From Methylacidiphilum sp. (GTDB lineage Bacteria > Verrucomicrobiota > Verrucomicrobiia > CAIQCK01), in contig DYDC01000201.1 of assembly GCA_020718125.1 (NCBI GenBank), positions 1 through 5,378 of the forward strand: 5,378 nucleotides of DNA. Reading direction: 5' to 3'. Positions 1 to 5,347 of the stretch are shown here, piece after piece. How positions within the stretch are numbered: the stretch's first letter is position 1; every line of letters begins with the position of its first letter. The notes beneath the pieces were generated by a model that worked only from the letters and a program-made list of their open reading frames with translations, did not search any database and was not told where the DNA came from. A program made the position numbers and the translations under genes.

Positions 1-74
1 CGCGTGTGTCAGGTTGCGCCCCCTCACGCTTTTGTCCATTCTTCTGGCTTTGCCTTTGAGGCGGACGGAGTAAG

Positions 75-1211
75 ATGGCGCGCATGGTCACGAACCCATC
101 ATCTCGCGCGATGTCGTTTGATCCCGACAAGTTTGAGAACATCCACCAAGTCGGCGGCATCCGCACCGGCACGCTCGACTGTCCCGTCGCGGGCGGCGGG
201 CGCGGTGTCCGCGTGGCGCTGGTGGACACGGGGAGCGGCCTGCGGTTCACCGTGGCGCTTGACCGCGGCGGCGACATCGTGGACGCGCGCTACCAGCAGC
301 ACGCGCTGGCTTACCTGACGCCGAACGAACTGGTGCCGCCCAACCACGCGCACCAGGCGGGCATCGAGTGGATTTACGGCTGGGCTGGTGGATTGGTGAC
401 GACCTGCGGGCCACAATACGTCGGCGGGCCGCGTGTGGAAGACGGCGTGCAGACGAACCTGCATGGCCATTACTCCAACCTGCCCGCCGCCGTCGAGGAA
501 CTCGTCAATCCCGATCCGCATCGCGGCCAGCTCGACATGCGGCTCGCGTTGCGCGTGCGCGACAGCCGGATGTTCGGGCCGGTGATGGAAGTGCGGCGCG
601 TCATGCGCTGCACGCTCGGCCGGCCGGAGATCACCATCGAGGACGAGGTGACCAACCGCGCCAACATGCGCTCGGCGCACCACTGGCTTTATCACTGCAA
701 CCTCGGCTATCCACTGCTGGACCGCGGTGCGCGGTTCATCTATCGCGGCCGGGCGCAACATTGGGTGTTGCCGGTGCCGCCGGGCCAGACGCTGTTGCAG
801 CCGATCAGCGCCGCGGCGATGAACCGGCTCAAGCGCGTGACCGACCCGTTGCCGGAACACGCCGGTTTCGGCGAGCGCGGGCTGATCGTCGAGGTCACGC
901 CGGACAAGCGCGGCCTCTGCCATGTCGGTCTGCTCAACCCGAAGCTGAATCTCGCGCTGGAGCTTTCGTATCCGGCAAAGGCGATGCCGCGGATGGCGAA
1001 CTGGCAGCACTACGGCCCGCGAGGCAGCTACGTCTCCGGCTTGGAGCCGTTCTCCGGCTCATTGATCGGCAAGGCGCTCGACAAGCATCCGAAGGCGGAA
1101 CAATACCTCGAACCGGGCGAGAGCCGGAAGTATTCGCTGACGATTCGCGTGCTGTCGGGCGCGGCGGAGTTGCGCGGCCTCGCGGCGTGCGACGGCCCGG
1201 TGGTTCCGTAG
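75..1211 (+). CDS. DUF4432 family protein (aldose 1-epimerase-like fold)
   Basis: The 378-residue protein matches what I know of the DUF4432 family, which has the galactose-mutarotase beta-sandwich fold and mostly unknown sugar substrates. Visible blocks are LDRGGDI (62-68), GGLVTTCG (105-112), NLHGHYSNLPA (128-138), LYHCNLGYPLLD (205-216) and GLEP (322-325). The histidines at 130, 132 and 207 are candidates for the active-site cleft, by analogy with mutarotases. No signal peptide is seen, so it is probably cytoplasmic. The length and both ends look complete. The ATG at 75 follows GGAG (67-70) with only 4 nt between; ATG 84 (Met4) has better spacing and ATG 111 (Met13) is also possible, so the exact start is open. 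The 74 bases before it show no convincing promoter. The stop is 4 nt before the broken epimerase, suggesting one transcript. The family assignment is firm; reaction and substrate cannot be read from the sequence. Confidence 0.88.
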   Translation: MARMVTNPSSRAMSFDPDKFENIHQVGGIRTGTLDCPVAGGGRGVRVALVDTGSGLRFTVALDRGGDIVDARYQQHALAYLTPNELVPPNHAHQAGIEWIYGWAGGLVTTCGPQYVGGPRVEDGVQTNLHGHYSNLPAAVEELVNPDPHRGQLDMRLALRVRDSRMFGPVMEVRRVMRCTLGRPEITIEDEVTNRANMRSAHHWLYHCNLGYPLLDRGARFIYRGRAQHWVLPVPPGQTLLQPISAAAMNRLKRVTDPLPEHAGFGERGLIVEVTPDKRGLCHVGLLNPKLNLALELSYPAKAMPRMANWQHYGPRGSYVSGLEPFSGSLIGKALDKHPKAEQYLEPGESRKYSLTIRVLSGAAELRGLAACDGPVVP

Positions 1212-1215
1212 CCGA

Positions 1216-1690
1216 ATGAGAATCCTCATCACAGGCTCAAGCGGACTGGTCGGGTCGGCCCTGTTGCCGGCGCTGACAACCGCGGGCCACAGCGTCACGC
1301 GGCTGATGCGCGGCCAGCCGTGGCCTGATTTGGCGAGCCACGACGCGGTGGTGAATCTCGCGGGCGACAACATCGGCAGCGGGCGTTGGACGCCGGCGAA
1401 GAAGGCGCGCATCCGGGACAGCCGTGTGCAGTTGGCCCGCCAGCTTGCCCAATCACTCGCCAGGCTCACGCCGCCGCCGAAAGTCTCGGTGAGCGCGTCG
1501 GCAATCGGGTTCTACGGCAACCGCGGCGACGAGGTGCTCCGCGAGGAGAGTTTGCCAGAATCGGACTTTCTCTCAAGTGTTTGCCGGGAATGGGAAGCGG
1601 CGACAAAGCCGGCCGGCGAGGCTGCTGGCGGGCGGGTATCGGTTCCAGTTCACGGAACTGGAAGGCGCGCTGAGGCACTTGTTGCGGTGA
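1216..1690 (+). pseudogene. TIGR01777/SDR39U1-family NAD(P)-binding epimerase, internal deletion
   Basis: The first roughly 135 codons are a clear atypical short-chain dehydrogenase of the TIGR01777 (YfcH/SDR39U1) type. They show the Rossmann TGSSGLVG (6-13), NLAGDNI (47-53), SASAIGFYG with Tyr100 (93-101) and the family's CREWE (123-127). After about KPAGEA (131-136) the frame leaves the family. In the next frame, from about 1613, the sequence reads PARLLAGGYRFQFTELEG and on to HLLR with a TGA at 1688-1690, which is the typical extreme C-terminus of the same family. Members are about 300 residues, so roughly 140 codons in the middle are missing and the two ends are joined out of frame. The original frame runs on with unrelated residues to a stop at 1768-1770. 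The N-terminal nucleotide-binding half alone would not be a working enzyme. The ATG lies 4 nt after the DUF4432 stop, consistent with translational coupling. Reaction and substrate of the family are poorly known. Confidence 0.85.
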
Positions 1691-1710
1691 ACGCCGGCGC
1701 ACGCTATAGC
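1682..1710 (+). promoter_or_regulatory. possible sigma70-like promoter for the Ig-fold/lipoprotein pair
   Basis: TTGCGG (1682-1687) and TATAGC (1705-1710) are separated by exactly 17 nt and lie about 57 nt before the ATG at 1767. The -35 box matches only 3 of 6 and the -10 box 4 of 6 consensus positions, so this is a weak candidate. The position is sensible, straddling the end of the broken epimerase. A GGAGG at 1717-1721 has no start codon at a useful distance. Confidence 0.25.
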
Positions 1711-1766
1711 CACGGCGGAGGAAATCAGCTAGACTTTCTCCACAGTCGTGAATGCCGGATGAAACA

Positions 1767-2342
1767 ATGAAGACATCGAGTCGAGTCGGGGTGTTGGCGG
1801 CGGCGGTCGCCGTGGTGGTGGGCGGCGTGCTGGCGACACAATGGTTTGTGCAGCGGCGCGCGACAGTTCCGAAAAGCCAGACTGCGGCCATCGCCGCGCC
1901 GGAGGGCGCGCTCAAGGACGTGCGCGTCCGGGTGCTTCGCAGCGAGCTGGGCGCGGAGGGCACGGCCGCGATTCTCAAGGTGACGATCCATGCCGCCAAC
2001 GACGGCAAGACGCCCGTGCGGCTGGGGCCGGGATCGTTTTGGCTGCTGGACGAGAAGGATTTTCCCCATCTGGACCGCAACGCGGCGAAGCAGCCGGATG
2101 CGCCGCCGTTGACGCTGGAGCCGGGCCGTGAAAGCCCGGAGATCACGATGCAGTTCAACCTGCCGGCGACGTCGTTGAGCGGTCCGCTGGTGCTGCTGGC
2201 GGGGCCGGCGCCGACCGGCCAGGTCGTCGGCAGCAAACCGTCGCCGGAGTCGCTGCGGGTGCCGGTGAAGGAAAAAGGCGCGCCGCGCGGCCCGTTCACG
2301 GACGGCTCGTGGAGAACATTCACGGGGACGCACTGGCGATGA
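1767..2342 (+). CDS. membrane-anchored protein with DUF4352-like Ig-fold domain
   Basis: I do not recognise a named gene. The 191-residue protein begins with a short positive stretch and one hydrophobic helix (about 7-26) followed by RR, so it is probably a signal anchor with the rest outside the cytoplasmic membrane. A linker rich in Ala, Pro and Thr (about 32-47) leads to an all-beta region (48-168). That region has features typical of DUF4352-like Ig-folds: a charged first strand (LKDVRVRVL), an N-D-G-K-T-P turn followed by VRLGPGSFWLLDE (84-96), and a LEPG turn (117-120) before a strand of alternating residues. I chose ATG 1767 over ATG 1752 because it puts MKTSSR directly before the helix, and a weak GGAT (1757-1760) sits upstream. 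The stop overlaps the next gene as ATGA. Such domains are usually extracytoplasmic and may bind other proteins; nothing here points to a catalytic site. Confidence 0.72.
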   Translation: MKTSSRVGVLAAAVAVVVGGVLATQWFVQRRATVPKSQTAAIAAPEGALKDVRVRVLRSELGAEGTAAILKVTIHAANDGKTPVRLGPGSFWLLDEKDFPHLDRNAAKQPDAPPLTLEPGRESPEITMQFNLPATSLSGPLVLLAGPAPTGQVVGSKPSPESLRVPVKEKGAPRGPFTDGSWRTFTGTHWR

Positions 2343-2494
2343 ATGTTCCCCGAAAAGCCGCTGCGATGCTCCATTGCCGATGCGGGATGCTCCTGGCGAT
2401 CCTGGCCGCGGCGATGCTGGCGGGTTGCACTGGCGCGGATCGAAACGACCCGACCTACAACACCAAGAAGATCCTCATCAACGATCCGCGGTAA
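2339..2494 (+). CDS. very small lipoprotein, translationally coupled
   Basis: This encodes a 51-residue protein whose hydrophobic segment ends in the lipobox LAGC, with the lipidated Cys at residue 30. After signal peptidase II cleavage only 22 residues remain, polar and ending KKILINDPR, so it would be little more than a lipid anchor with a short tail. The ATG at 2339 overlaps the TGA of the preceding gene (ATGA, 2339-2342), a common sign of coupled translation. Met17 (ATG 2387) would give a more typical signal-peptide length and is a serious alternative. The two proteins are probably made together and both sit at the envelope, so they may act together, but that is inference. I know no named family for it. 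Similar short lipoproteins are easily missed by annotation, and the lipobox is the main support. Confidence 0.62.
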   Translation: MNVPRKAAAMLHCRCGMLLAILAAAMLAGCTGADRNDPTYNTKKILINDPR

Positions 2495-2540
2495 TAGCGC
2501 GTTTCAGAGACTGTGTGAGGAACGTCGTTGGCCGTCTGCC

Positions 2541-2570
2541 AGTTCCGTTAGGAGCATCACGTTTATAGCC
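2541..2570 (+). repeat. interspersed palindromic element, divergent copy
   Basis: This copy reads AGTTCCGTTAGGAGCATCAC and then GTTTATAGCC. Its reverse complement matches 2681-2710 at about 25 of 30 positions, including the TTTATAGC end and the TCCGTTAGGAG core. One core arm has a T for C change (AGTTCC rather than AGCTCC), so its own small palindrome is weakened to a G-T pair. It is the most diverged copy in the cluster. Confidence 0.75.
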
Positions 2571-2587
2571 ACGGTGTTTGTGATCGC

Positions 2588-2661
2588 CCAAGCTCCGTAG
2601 GAGCGGCACGTGCAAGCCACTCGCCTCAGCAGCAAGCACATGCCGCTCCTACGGAGCTTGG
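2588..2661. repeat. 26-bp inverted repeat, strong hairpin (two head-to-head copies)
   Basis: The left arm 2588-2613 and right arm 2636-2661 are reverse complements at 25 of 26 positions, with one A-C mismatch (2609 with 2640) and a 22-nt loop (2614-2635). Each arm holds the small palindrome GCTCCGTAGGAGC, so either one long stem or two small hairpins can form. The core here has a three-base GTA centre, against four bases in the neighbouring copies, marking a sub-type. The arms share the start of the element but lack the TTTATAGC end. Confidence 0.9.
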
Positions 2662-2684
2662 CGCTGTGCGACATGGCGGTTGCT

Positions 2685-2723
2685 ATAAACATGGCGCTCC
2701 TAACGGAGCTACCTGCCGCAGGA
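2685..2723 (-). repeat. 39-nt tandem direct repeat, unit 1
   Basis: This unit is identical to 2753-2791 except for one base (GCGCTC here, GCACTC there, at 2696). Read on the minus strand it contains a CCTGCGGCAGG palindrome, then AGCTCCGTTAGGAGC, then CATGTTTAT. It continues into TATAGC on its left side at 2682-2687. Confidence 0.88.
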
Positions 2724-2752
2724 ACGCGGGAGTCAGAGCGAAGCCCGGCAAA

Positions 2753-2791
2753 ATAAACATGGCACTCCTAACGGAGCTACCTGCCGCAGGA
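2753..2791 (-). repeat. 39-nt tandem direct repeat, unit 2
   Basis: This is the second unit, 68 bp downstream of the first and 38 of 39 identical to it. The 29 bases between the units (2724-2752) are not repeated. Identity stops sharply at both edges, which defines the unit ends. It lies 20 bp before the stop codon of the convergent NUDIX-containing gene. Confidence 0.88.
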
Positions 2792-2811
2792 CCGTTTTCC
2801 GCACAACCTCT

Positions 2812-3516
2812 TCAGGCGCCACCCATCTGCTGGCCGAACTTGCCAGGCAACTTCACGAACGCCGGCGCGAACCGTCCGGGGTCCTCCTGCACCATCGCGA
2901 GCACTTCGGCCAGCGTGAAGAATCTCCCCGATTCGATCTCGCGCGGGTTGGGTCGCGGCGTCGCGTCGCTCTGGCAGGTGTAGAACATCACGTTTTCCCA
3001 GCCCGTCTCCAGGCAGGCCGGCAGCTTGAACAGCGGCGTCAGCACCGGCGCGTCGGCCGGTGTCAGGCCGAGTTCCTCCTCCATCTCGCGCGCGGCGCAC
3101 GCGTCGTAGCTCTCGCCGGCGTCGAGATGGCCCGACGCGGAGGAGTCGTAGCAGCCGGGGAACGTGTCTTTCGTCACGGCGCGCTTTTGCAGGAACAGCT
3201 CGCCGCGCGAGTTGAACAGGAACACGTGCACCGAACGGTGCCGCAGCCCGCGGCGGTGGACCTCGCCCCGCGTGGCCTGGCCGAAGACGCGGGCCGTCCC
3301 CGAATCGGGCGCCAGGAACGTCGCGAGGATGCGCGGCGTGGAGCTTTTGCCAGTGCCGTTGGCGCCGATGAACCCGAAGAAATCGCCGCGCTCGACGCGG
3401 AAGGAAATGCCGTTGATCGCCACGGTCGCGCCGTAGCGTTTGACGAGGCCGGTCAACTCGATGGCCGGGCCGCCGGGGGTGATGGCACGACCAGTATTCG
3501 GGTCAGTTGCAGCCAT
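2812..3516 (-). CDS. in-frame chimera: ABC transporter ATPase N-terminus fused to NUDIX hydrolase
   Basis: The 234-residue reading frame joins two unrelated domains. Residues 1 to about 78 are the start of an ABC ATPase: IELTGLVKRYG (19-29), Walker A GANGTGKSS (51-59) and APDSGTARVFG (69-79). It has no Q-loop, signature LSGGQ, Walker B or H-loop, so it cannot be a working ATPase, and a Pro at 61 sits where the Walker A helix normally has Ile. From about RVFGQATRGEVHRRG onwards it is a NUDIX hydrolase of the IPP-isomerase-like type, with RHRSVHVFLFN (92-102), LQKR (109-112), SSASGHLD (125-132) and a perfect Nudix box (G129, E135, R143-E144, E147-E148, G150). The NUDIX C-terminus looks complete, but about 20 N-terminal residues (usually a D-V-V-D-E segment) are replaced by the ABC piece. 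The substrate is unknown, probably a nucleoside or prenyl diphosphate. The start overlaps the rsmA end by 64 bp, so expression would depend on the rsmA transcript. Confidence 0.8.
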   Translation of the reverse strand: MAATDPNTGRAITPGGPAIELTGLVKRYGATVAINGISFRVERGDFFGFIGANGTGKSSTPRILATFLAPDSGTARVFGQATRGEVHRRGLRHRSVHVFLFNSRGELFLQKRAVTKDTFPGCYDSSASGHLDAGESYDACAAREMEEELGLTPADAPVLTPLFKLPACLETGWENVMFYTCQSDATPRPNPREIESGRFFTLAEVLAMVQEDPGRFAPAFVKLPGKFGQQMGGA

Positions 3517-4331
3517 TGTGCAAGGCTCAGTTCCTCGGCGCGCGCCGTCATGGGCAGTCCGAGGCGCGCCATTGCCGCGTCTAAGGCATCAGGTTTTACC
3601 CAATCGCCAAGCTCCGACTTTGGCAGGATGCTCCGCAGCATCTTGCGGCGCTGGCCGAAGCCGGTCCGGACCAGTTGCTTGAAAGGCGCCTCCAGTTCCG
3701 GCTCCAGCAACGGATGCGGCGCCAGCCGCAGCGTCATCACGGCCGACCCCACCTCCGGCGCGGGCAGGAAACACGACGGCGAGACCCGATGCGCCCGGCG
3801 CACGTCGTAGTAAAGCCGCGTGTAGAGCGTCAGCGCGCCGTAGTCCTTCGTCCGCGGCGCGGCGGCGAGCCGGTCGCCCACCTCGCGCTGCACGGTCAGC
3901 ACCATCAACGACGGTCGCGCGGGCGACTCGACCAGCCGCGTCAGCAGCGGCGTGGAGATGGAGTAGGGGAGGTTGGCGACAACCTTGAAAGGCGCCCACT
4001 GTGCCACGTCCACGTCGAGCGCGTCGGCGTGCACCAACTCCAGCTTGCGCCGTTTGCCGAAGCGCCCGAGCAGGAACTCATGGAGCCGCGCGTCCTTCTC
4101 GACCGCCACCACCCGCCCGGCGCGGTCCAGCAGCAGCCCCGTGAGCGCGCCGAGGCCGGGGCCGATCTCCAGCACCGTGTCGCTGTCGCGCAGGCCAGCC
4201 GCGCCCACGATCAGGCGGGCGATGTTCTGGTCCACCAGGAAGTTCTGGCCCAGCGCCCGGCTGGGTCGCAGGCCCAGTTGTTCGATCGCGGCGCGGGTTT
4301 CGGTCGGTGTCACGCAGCCATGATGAGGCAT
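3453..4331 (-). CDS. rsmA: 16S rRNA (A1518/A1519) dimethyladenosine transferase RsmA/KsgA
   Basis: The enzyme uses S-adenosylmethionine to dimethylate two adjacent adenines in helix 45 of 16S rRNA late in 30S assembly, in the cytoplasm. All hallmarks are present in the 292-residue product: GQNFLVDQNIA (28-38), SAM-binding motif EIGPGLGALT (55-64), catalytic NLPY (120-123), VQREVGDRL (147-155), the FLPAPEVGSAV block (188-198) and GFGQRRKMLR (224-233). The length is slightly above the usual 270-280 because of a short C-terminal tail that overlaps the next gene. An upstream extension of the frame to 4682 is not family-like. The ATG at 4331 (MPHHGCVTPTE) is one start; the GTG at 4313 gives MTPTETRAAIEQLG, a very usual RsmA beginning, and may be the true one. 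Neither has a clear Shine-Dalgarno sequence. Its 5' end abuts a truncated gene on the other strand, so its native promoter or upstream operon partner may be gone. Confidence 0.95.
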   Translation of the reverse strand: MPHHGCVTPTETRAAIEQLGLRPSRALGQNFLVDQNIARLIVGAAGLRDSDTVLEIGPGLGALTGLLLDRAGRVVAVEKDARLHEFLLGRFGKRRKLELVHADALDVDVAQWAPFKVVANLPYSISTPLLTRLVESPARPSLMVLTVQREVGDRLAAAPRTKDYGALTLYTRLYYDVRRAHRVSPSCFLPAPEVGSAVMTLRLAPHPLLEPELEAPFKQLVRTGFGQRRKMLRSILPKSELGDWVKPDALDAAMARLGLPMTARAEELSLAQWLQLTRILVVPSPPAARPSS

Positions 4332-4535
4332 GGACACGCCGGGCGCAAGCCGGTCTCCATCAAAGACCGGCAGAAGGCGAAGTCTCTCAGGGAACAGCAG
4401 GAGACAAAGCGGCAAGGCCTGGCCGCCGAGATCAAGAACGTCCTGACCGAGGACCAGAAAACCCAGTTCCAGCAGGCGATGGATGCCGCGAAAGCCGAGC
4501 ACGGCAAACGCGGCGAGAAACGGAACAAGAAGTAG
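4320..4535 (+). pseudogene. C-terminal remnant of a Spy/CpxP-like LTxxQ protein
   Basis: The last 60 or so codons read like the end of a small helical periplasmic protein of the Spy/heavy-metal-resistor kind: DRQKAKSLREQQETKRQ, then LAAEIKNVLTEDQKTQFQ with an LTxxQ motif (LTEDQ), then a Lys/Arg-rich end (KRGEKRNKK). No signal peptide or first helical hairpin precedes it. Upstream in this frame is only the antisense of rsmA. ATGs at 4320 and 4323 could start a 71- or 70-residue product, but these lie inside the rsmA start region and their first ten residues (MMRHGHAGRK) are not family-like. I therefore read it as a gene whose 5' part was lost, leaving the tail beside rsmA. The alternative is a real small charged cytoplasmic protein divergent from rsmA with overlapping starts. 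The family call rests on the LTxxQ motif and composition only. Confidence 0.5.
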
Positions 4536-4572
4536 CCGCACCAACTTTGACGTTTGCCAGCTTCGGGGGCGC

Positions 4573-4591
4573 GGGACGGCTACCGCGTCCC
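4573..4591. terminator. weak hairpin between convergent ends
   Basis: GGGACG (4573-4578) pairs perfectly with CGTCCC (4586-4591) across a 7-nt loop, at the point where the + strand remnant and the - strand amidotransferase gene converge. The amidotransferase stop codon lies within the loop. No T-run follows on either strand, so a Rho-independent role is doubtful. Confidence 0.22.
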
Positions 4592-5347
4592 CGGCGTCTT
4601 TGCCGCAGCCGCGGCCTCCACCAACGCGCGGAAGAGCGCCGCCGCGTGGTCGTGTTTGGCGTAGAGCCGCTCCGGGTGCCATTGCACGCCGAGCACGAAC
4701 TGGCCGCCGTCCAGTTCGATTCCTTCCATCACGCCATCGCCGGCGCTGTGGGCCACGAGATGGAACTTCGGCGCCACGTTGCGCACGGCCTGATGGTGGC
4801 TGCTGTTGACCTTGAGCTTGCCGCCGCCCACCAGCGAGGCCAGCCGCGACTTGGGCTGGACCAGGACCTCATGCACCGGCTCGGCGATCCGCTTGTCTTG
4901 ATGGGCCACCTTGTTGCCGAAGGTGGACGGGATGTCGAGAATCAGCGTGCCCCCGGCGGCGATGTTGAGCACCTGACAACCGCGGCAGATGCCCAGCAGC
5001 GGTTGCCGGGCGTCGCGCAACGCGCGGCGCGTCAGGAACAATTCCATCCGGTCGCGCAAGTGGCTGATGATTTTGAGGGTCGGTTTGATCTCCGGGGTCA
5101 CTTGCGCGCCGTAGAGCGCGGGTTCCACGTCGCCGCCGCCGGTGAGCAGCAGTCCGTCCGCGCGGGCGAGCATCGCCTTGAGCGCGGCCTCGTCGCCGGT
5201 CAACGGCAACACCCACGGCAGTCCGCCCGCGGCGAGCACGGCGTCGGTGTATTCCTTGTTGATCGAAGCGGCGAGCCGGCCGCCGGGCTTCTCATGGATG
5301 TCCGGCGTGACGGCGATGAGCGGTCGGCCTTTCACGGCTGGAATCAT
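4580..5347 (-). CDS. class I glutamine amidotransferase, peptidase C26 (PuuD-like gamma-glutamyl hydrolase)
   Basis: The 255-residue protein is a stand-alone class I amidotransferase domain of the type that includes gamma-glutamyl-GABA hydrolase PuuD. It opens with the typical RPLIAVTPD (8-16), has LLLTGGGDVEPALYG (66-80), the nucleophile elbow GICRGCQ with Cys121, NSSHHQ (181-186), and the VQWHPE triad half with His224 and Glu226. Length is normal for the family. It probably cleaves the amide bond of a gamma-glutamyl compound in the cytoplasm; the substrate cannot be read here, and no puuA/B/C-type polyamine genes are in view, so I leave the symbol blank. A variation is LILDIP (135-140), where relatives often have a Gln before the Asp. 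ATG 5347 is the only reasonable start, with a weak GGGGTG (5353-5358 on +) before it. The gene may be monocistronic or head an operon off the right edge. Confidence 0.9.
   Translation of the reverse strand: MIPAVKGRPLIAVTPDIHEKPGGRLAASINKEYTDAVLAAGGLPWVLPLTGDEAALKAMLARADGLLLTGGGDVEPALYGAQVTPEIKPTLKIISHLRDRMELFLTRRALRDARQPLLGICRGCQVLNIAAGGTLILDIPSTFGNKVAHQDKRIAEPVHEVLVQPKSRLASLVGGGKLKVNSSHHQAVRNVAPKFHLVAHSAGDGVMEGIELDGGQFVLGVQWHPERLYAKHDHAAALFRALVEAAAAAKTPGTR

Larger units (their letters stand above)
2495..2811. other. repeat-filled intergenic region between convergent genes
   Basis: The 317 bp between the lipoprotein stop and the NUDIX stop hold no convincing gene. They carry five related copies of a short element built on the core GCTCC-(3 or 4 nt)-GGAGC. 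The order is: one copy on + (2541-2570), a head-to-head pair that forms a long hairpin (2588-2661), and two tandem copies on - (2685-2723, 2753-2791). The genes on both sides end here, so the folded RNA could act as a two-way transcription stop, although no T-run follows any stem. Confidence 0.8.

Noticed and set aside
99..1010. 303-codon - strand frame opposite the DUF4432 gene
   Set aside because: It is the mirror of a clearly conserved gene, with the His/Arg/Val composition typical of such shadows.
1705..1715. TATAGCCACGG shared with the repeat copy at 2564-2574
   Set aside because: An 11-base match is expected about once by chance in a comparison of this size, and the CTCC/GGAG core is absent at 1705.
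1466..2374. 302-codon - strand frame across the epimerase remnant and Ig-fold gene
   Set aside because: It is Ser/Pro/Arg-rich with no motif and lies opposite two better-supported coding regions.
2541..2791. CRISPR array
   Set aside because: Copies differ in orientation, length and spacing, and there are no uniform spacers or cas genes.
2666..2983. 105-codon + strand frame running from the repeats into the NUDIX gene
   Set aside because: It is made of repeat sequence and the complement of the NUDIX C-terminus, with no independent protein features.
3675..4319. Long + strand open frame antisense to rsmA, continuous with the LTxxQ tail
   Set aside because: It is Arg/Gln/Pro-rich and has no family features, as expected for the complement of a high-GC gene. 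Only the part after about 4320 reads like protein.
4332..4682. N-terminal extension of rsmA by 117 codons, with a hydrophobic stretch
   Set aside because: RsmA does not carry such a domain. The stretch is the complement of the LTxxQ tail and the amidotransferase end, and the conserved part begins at 4331 or 4313.
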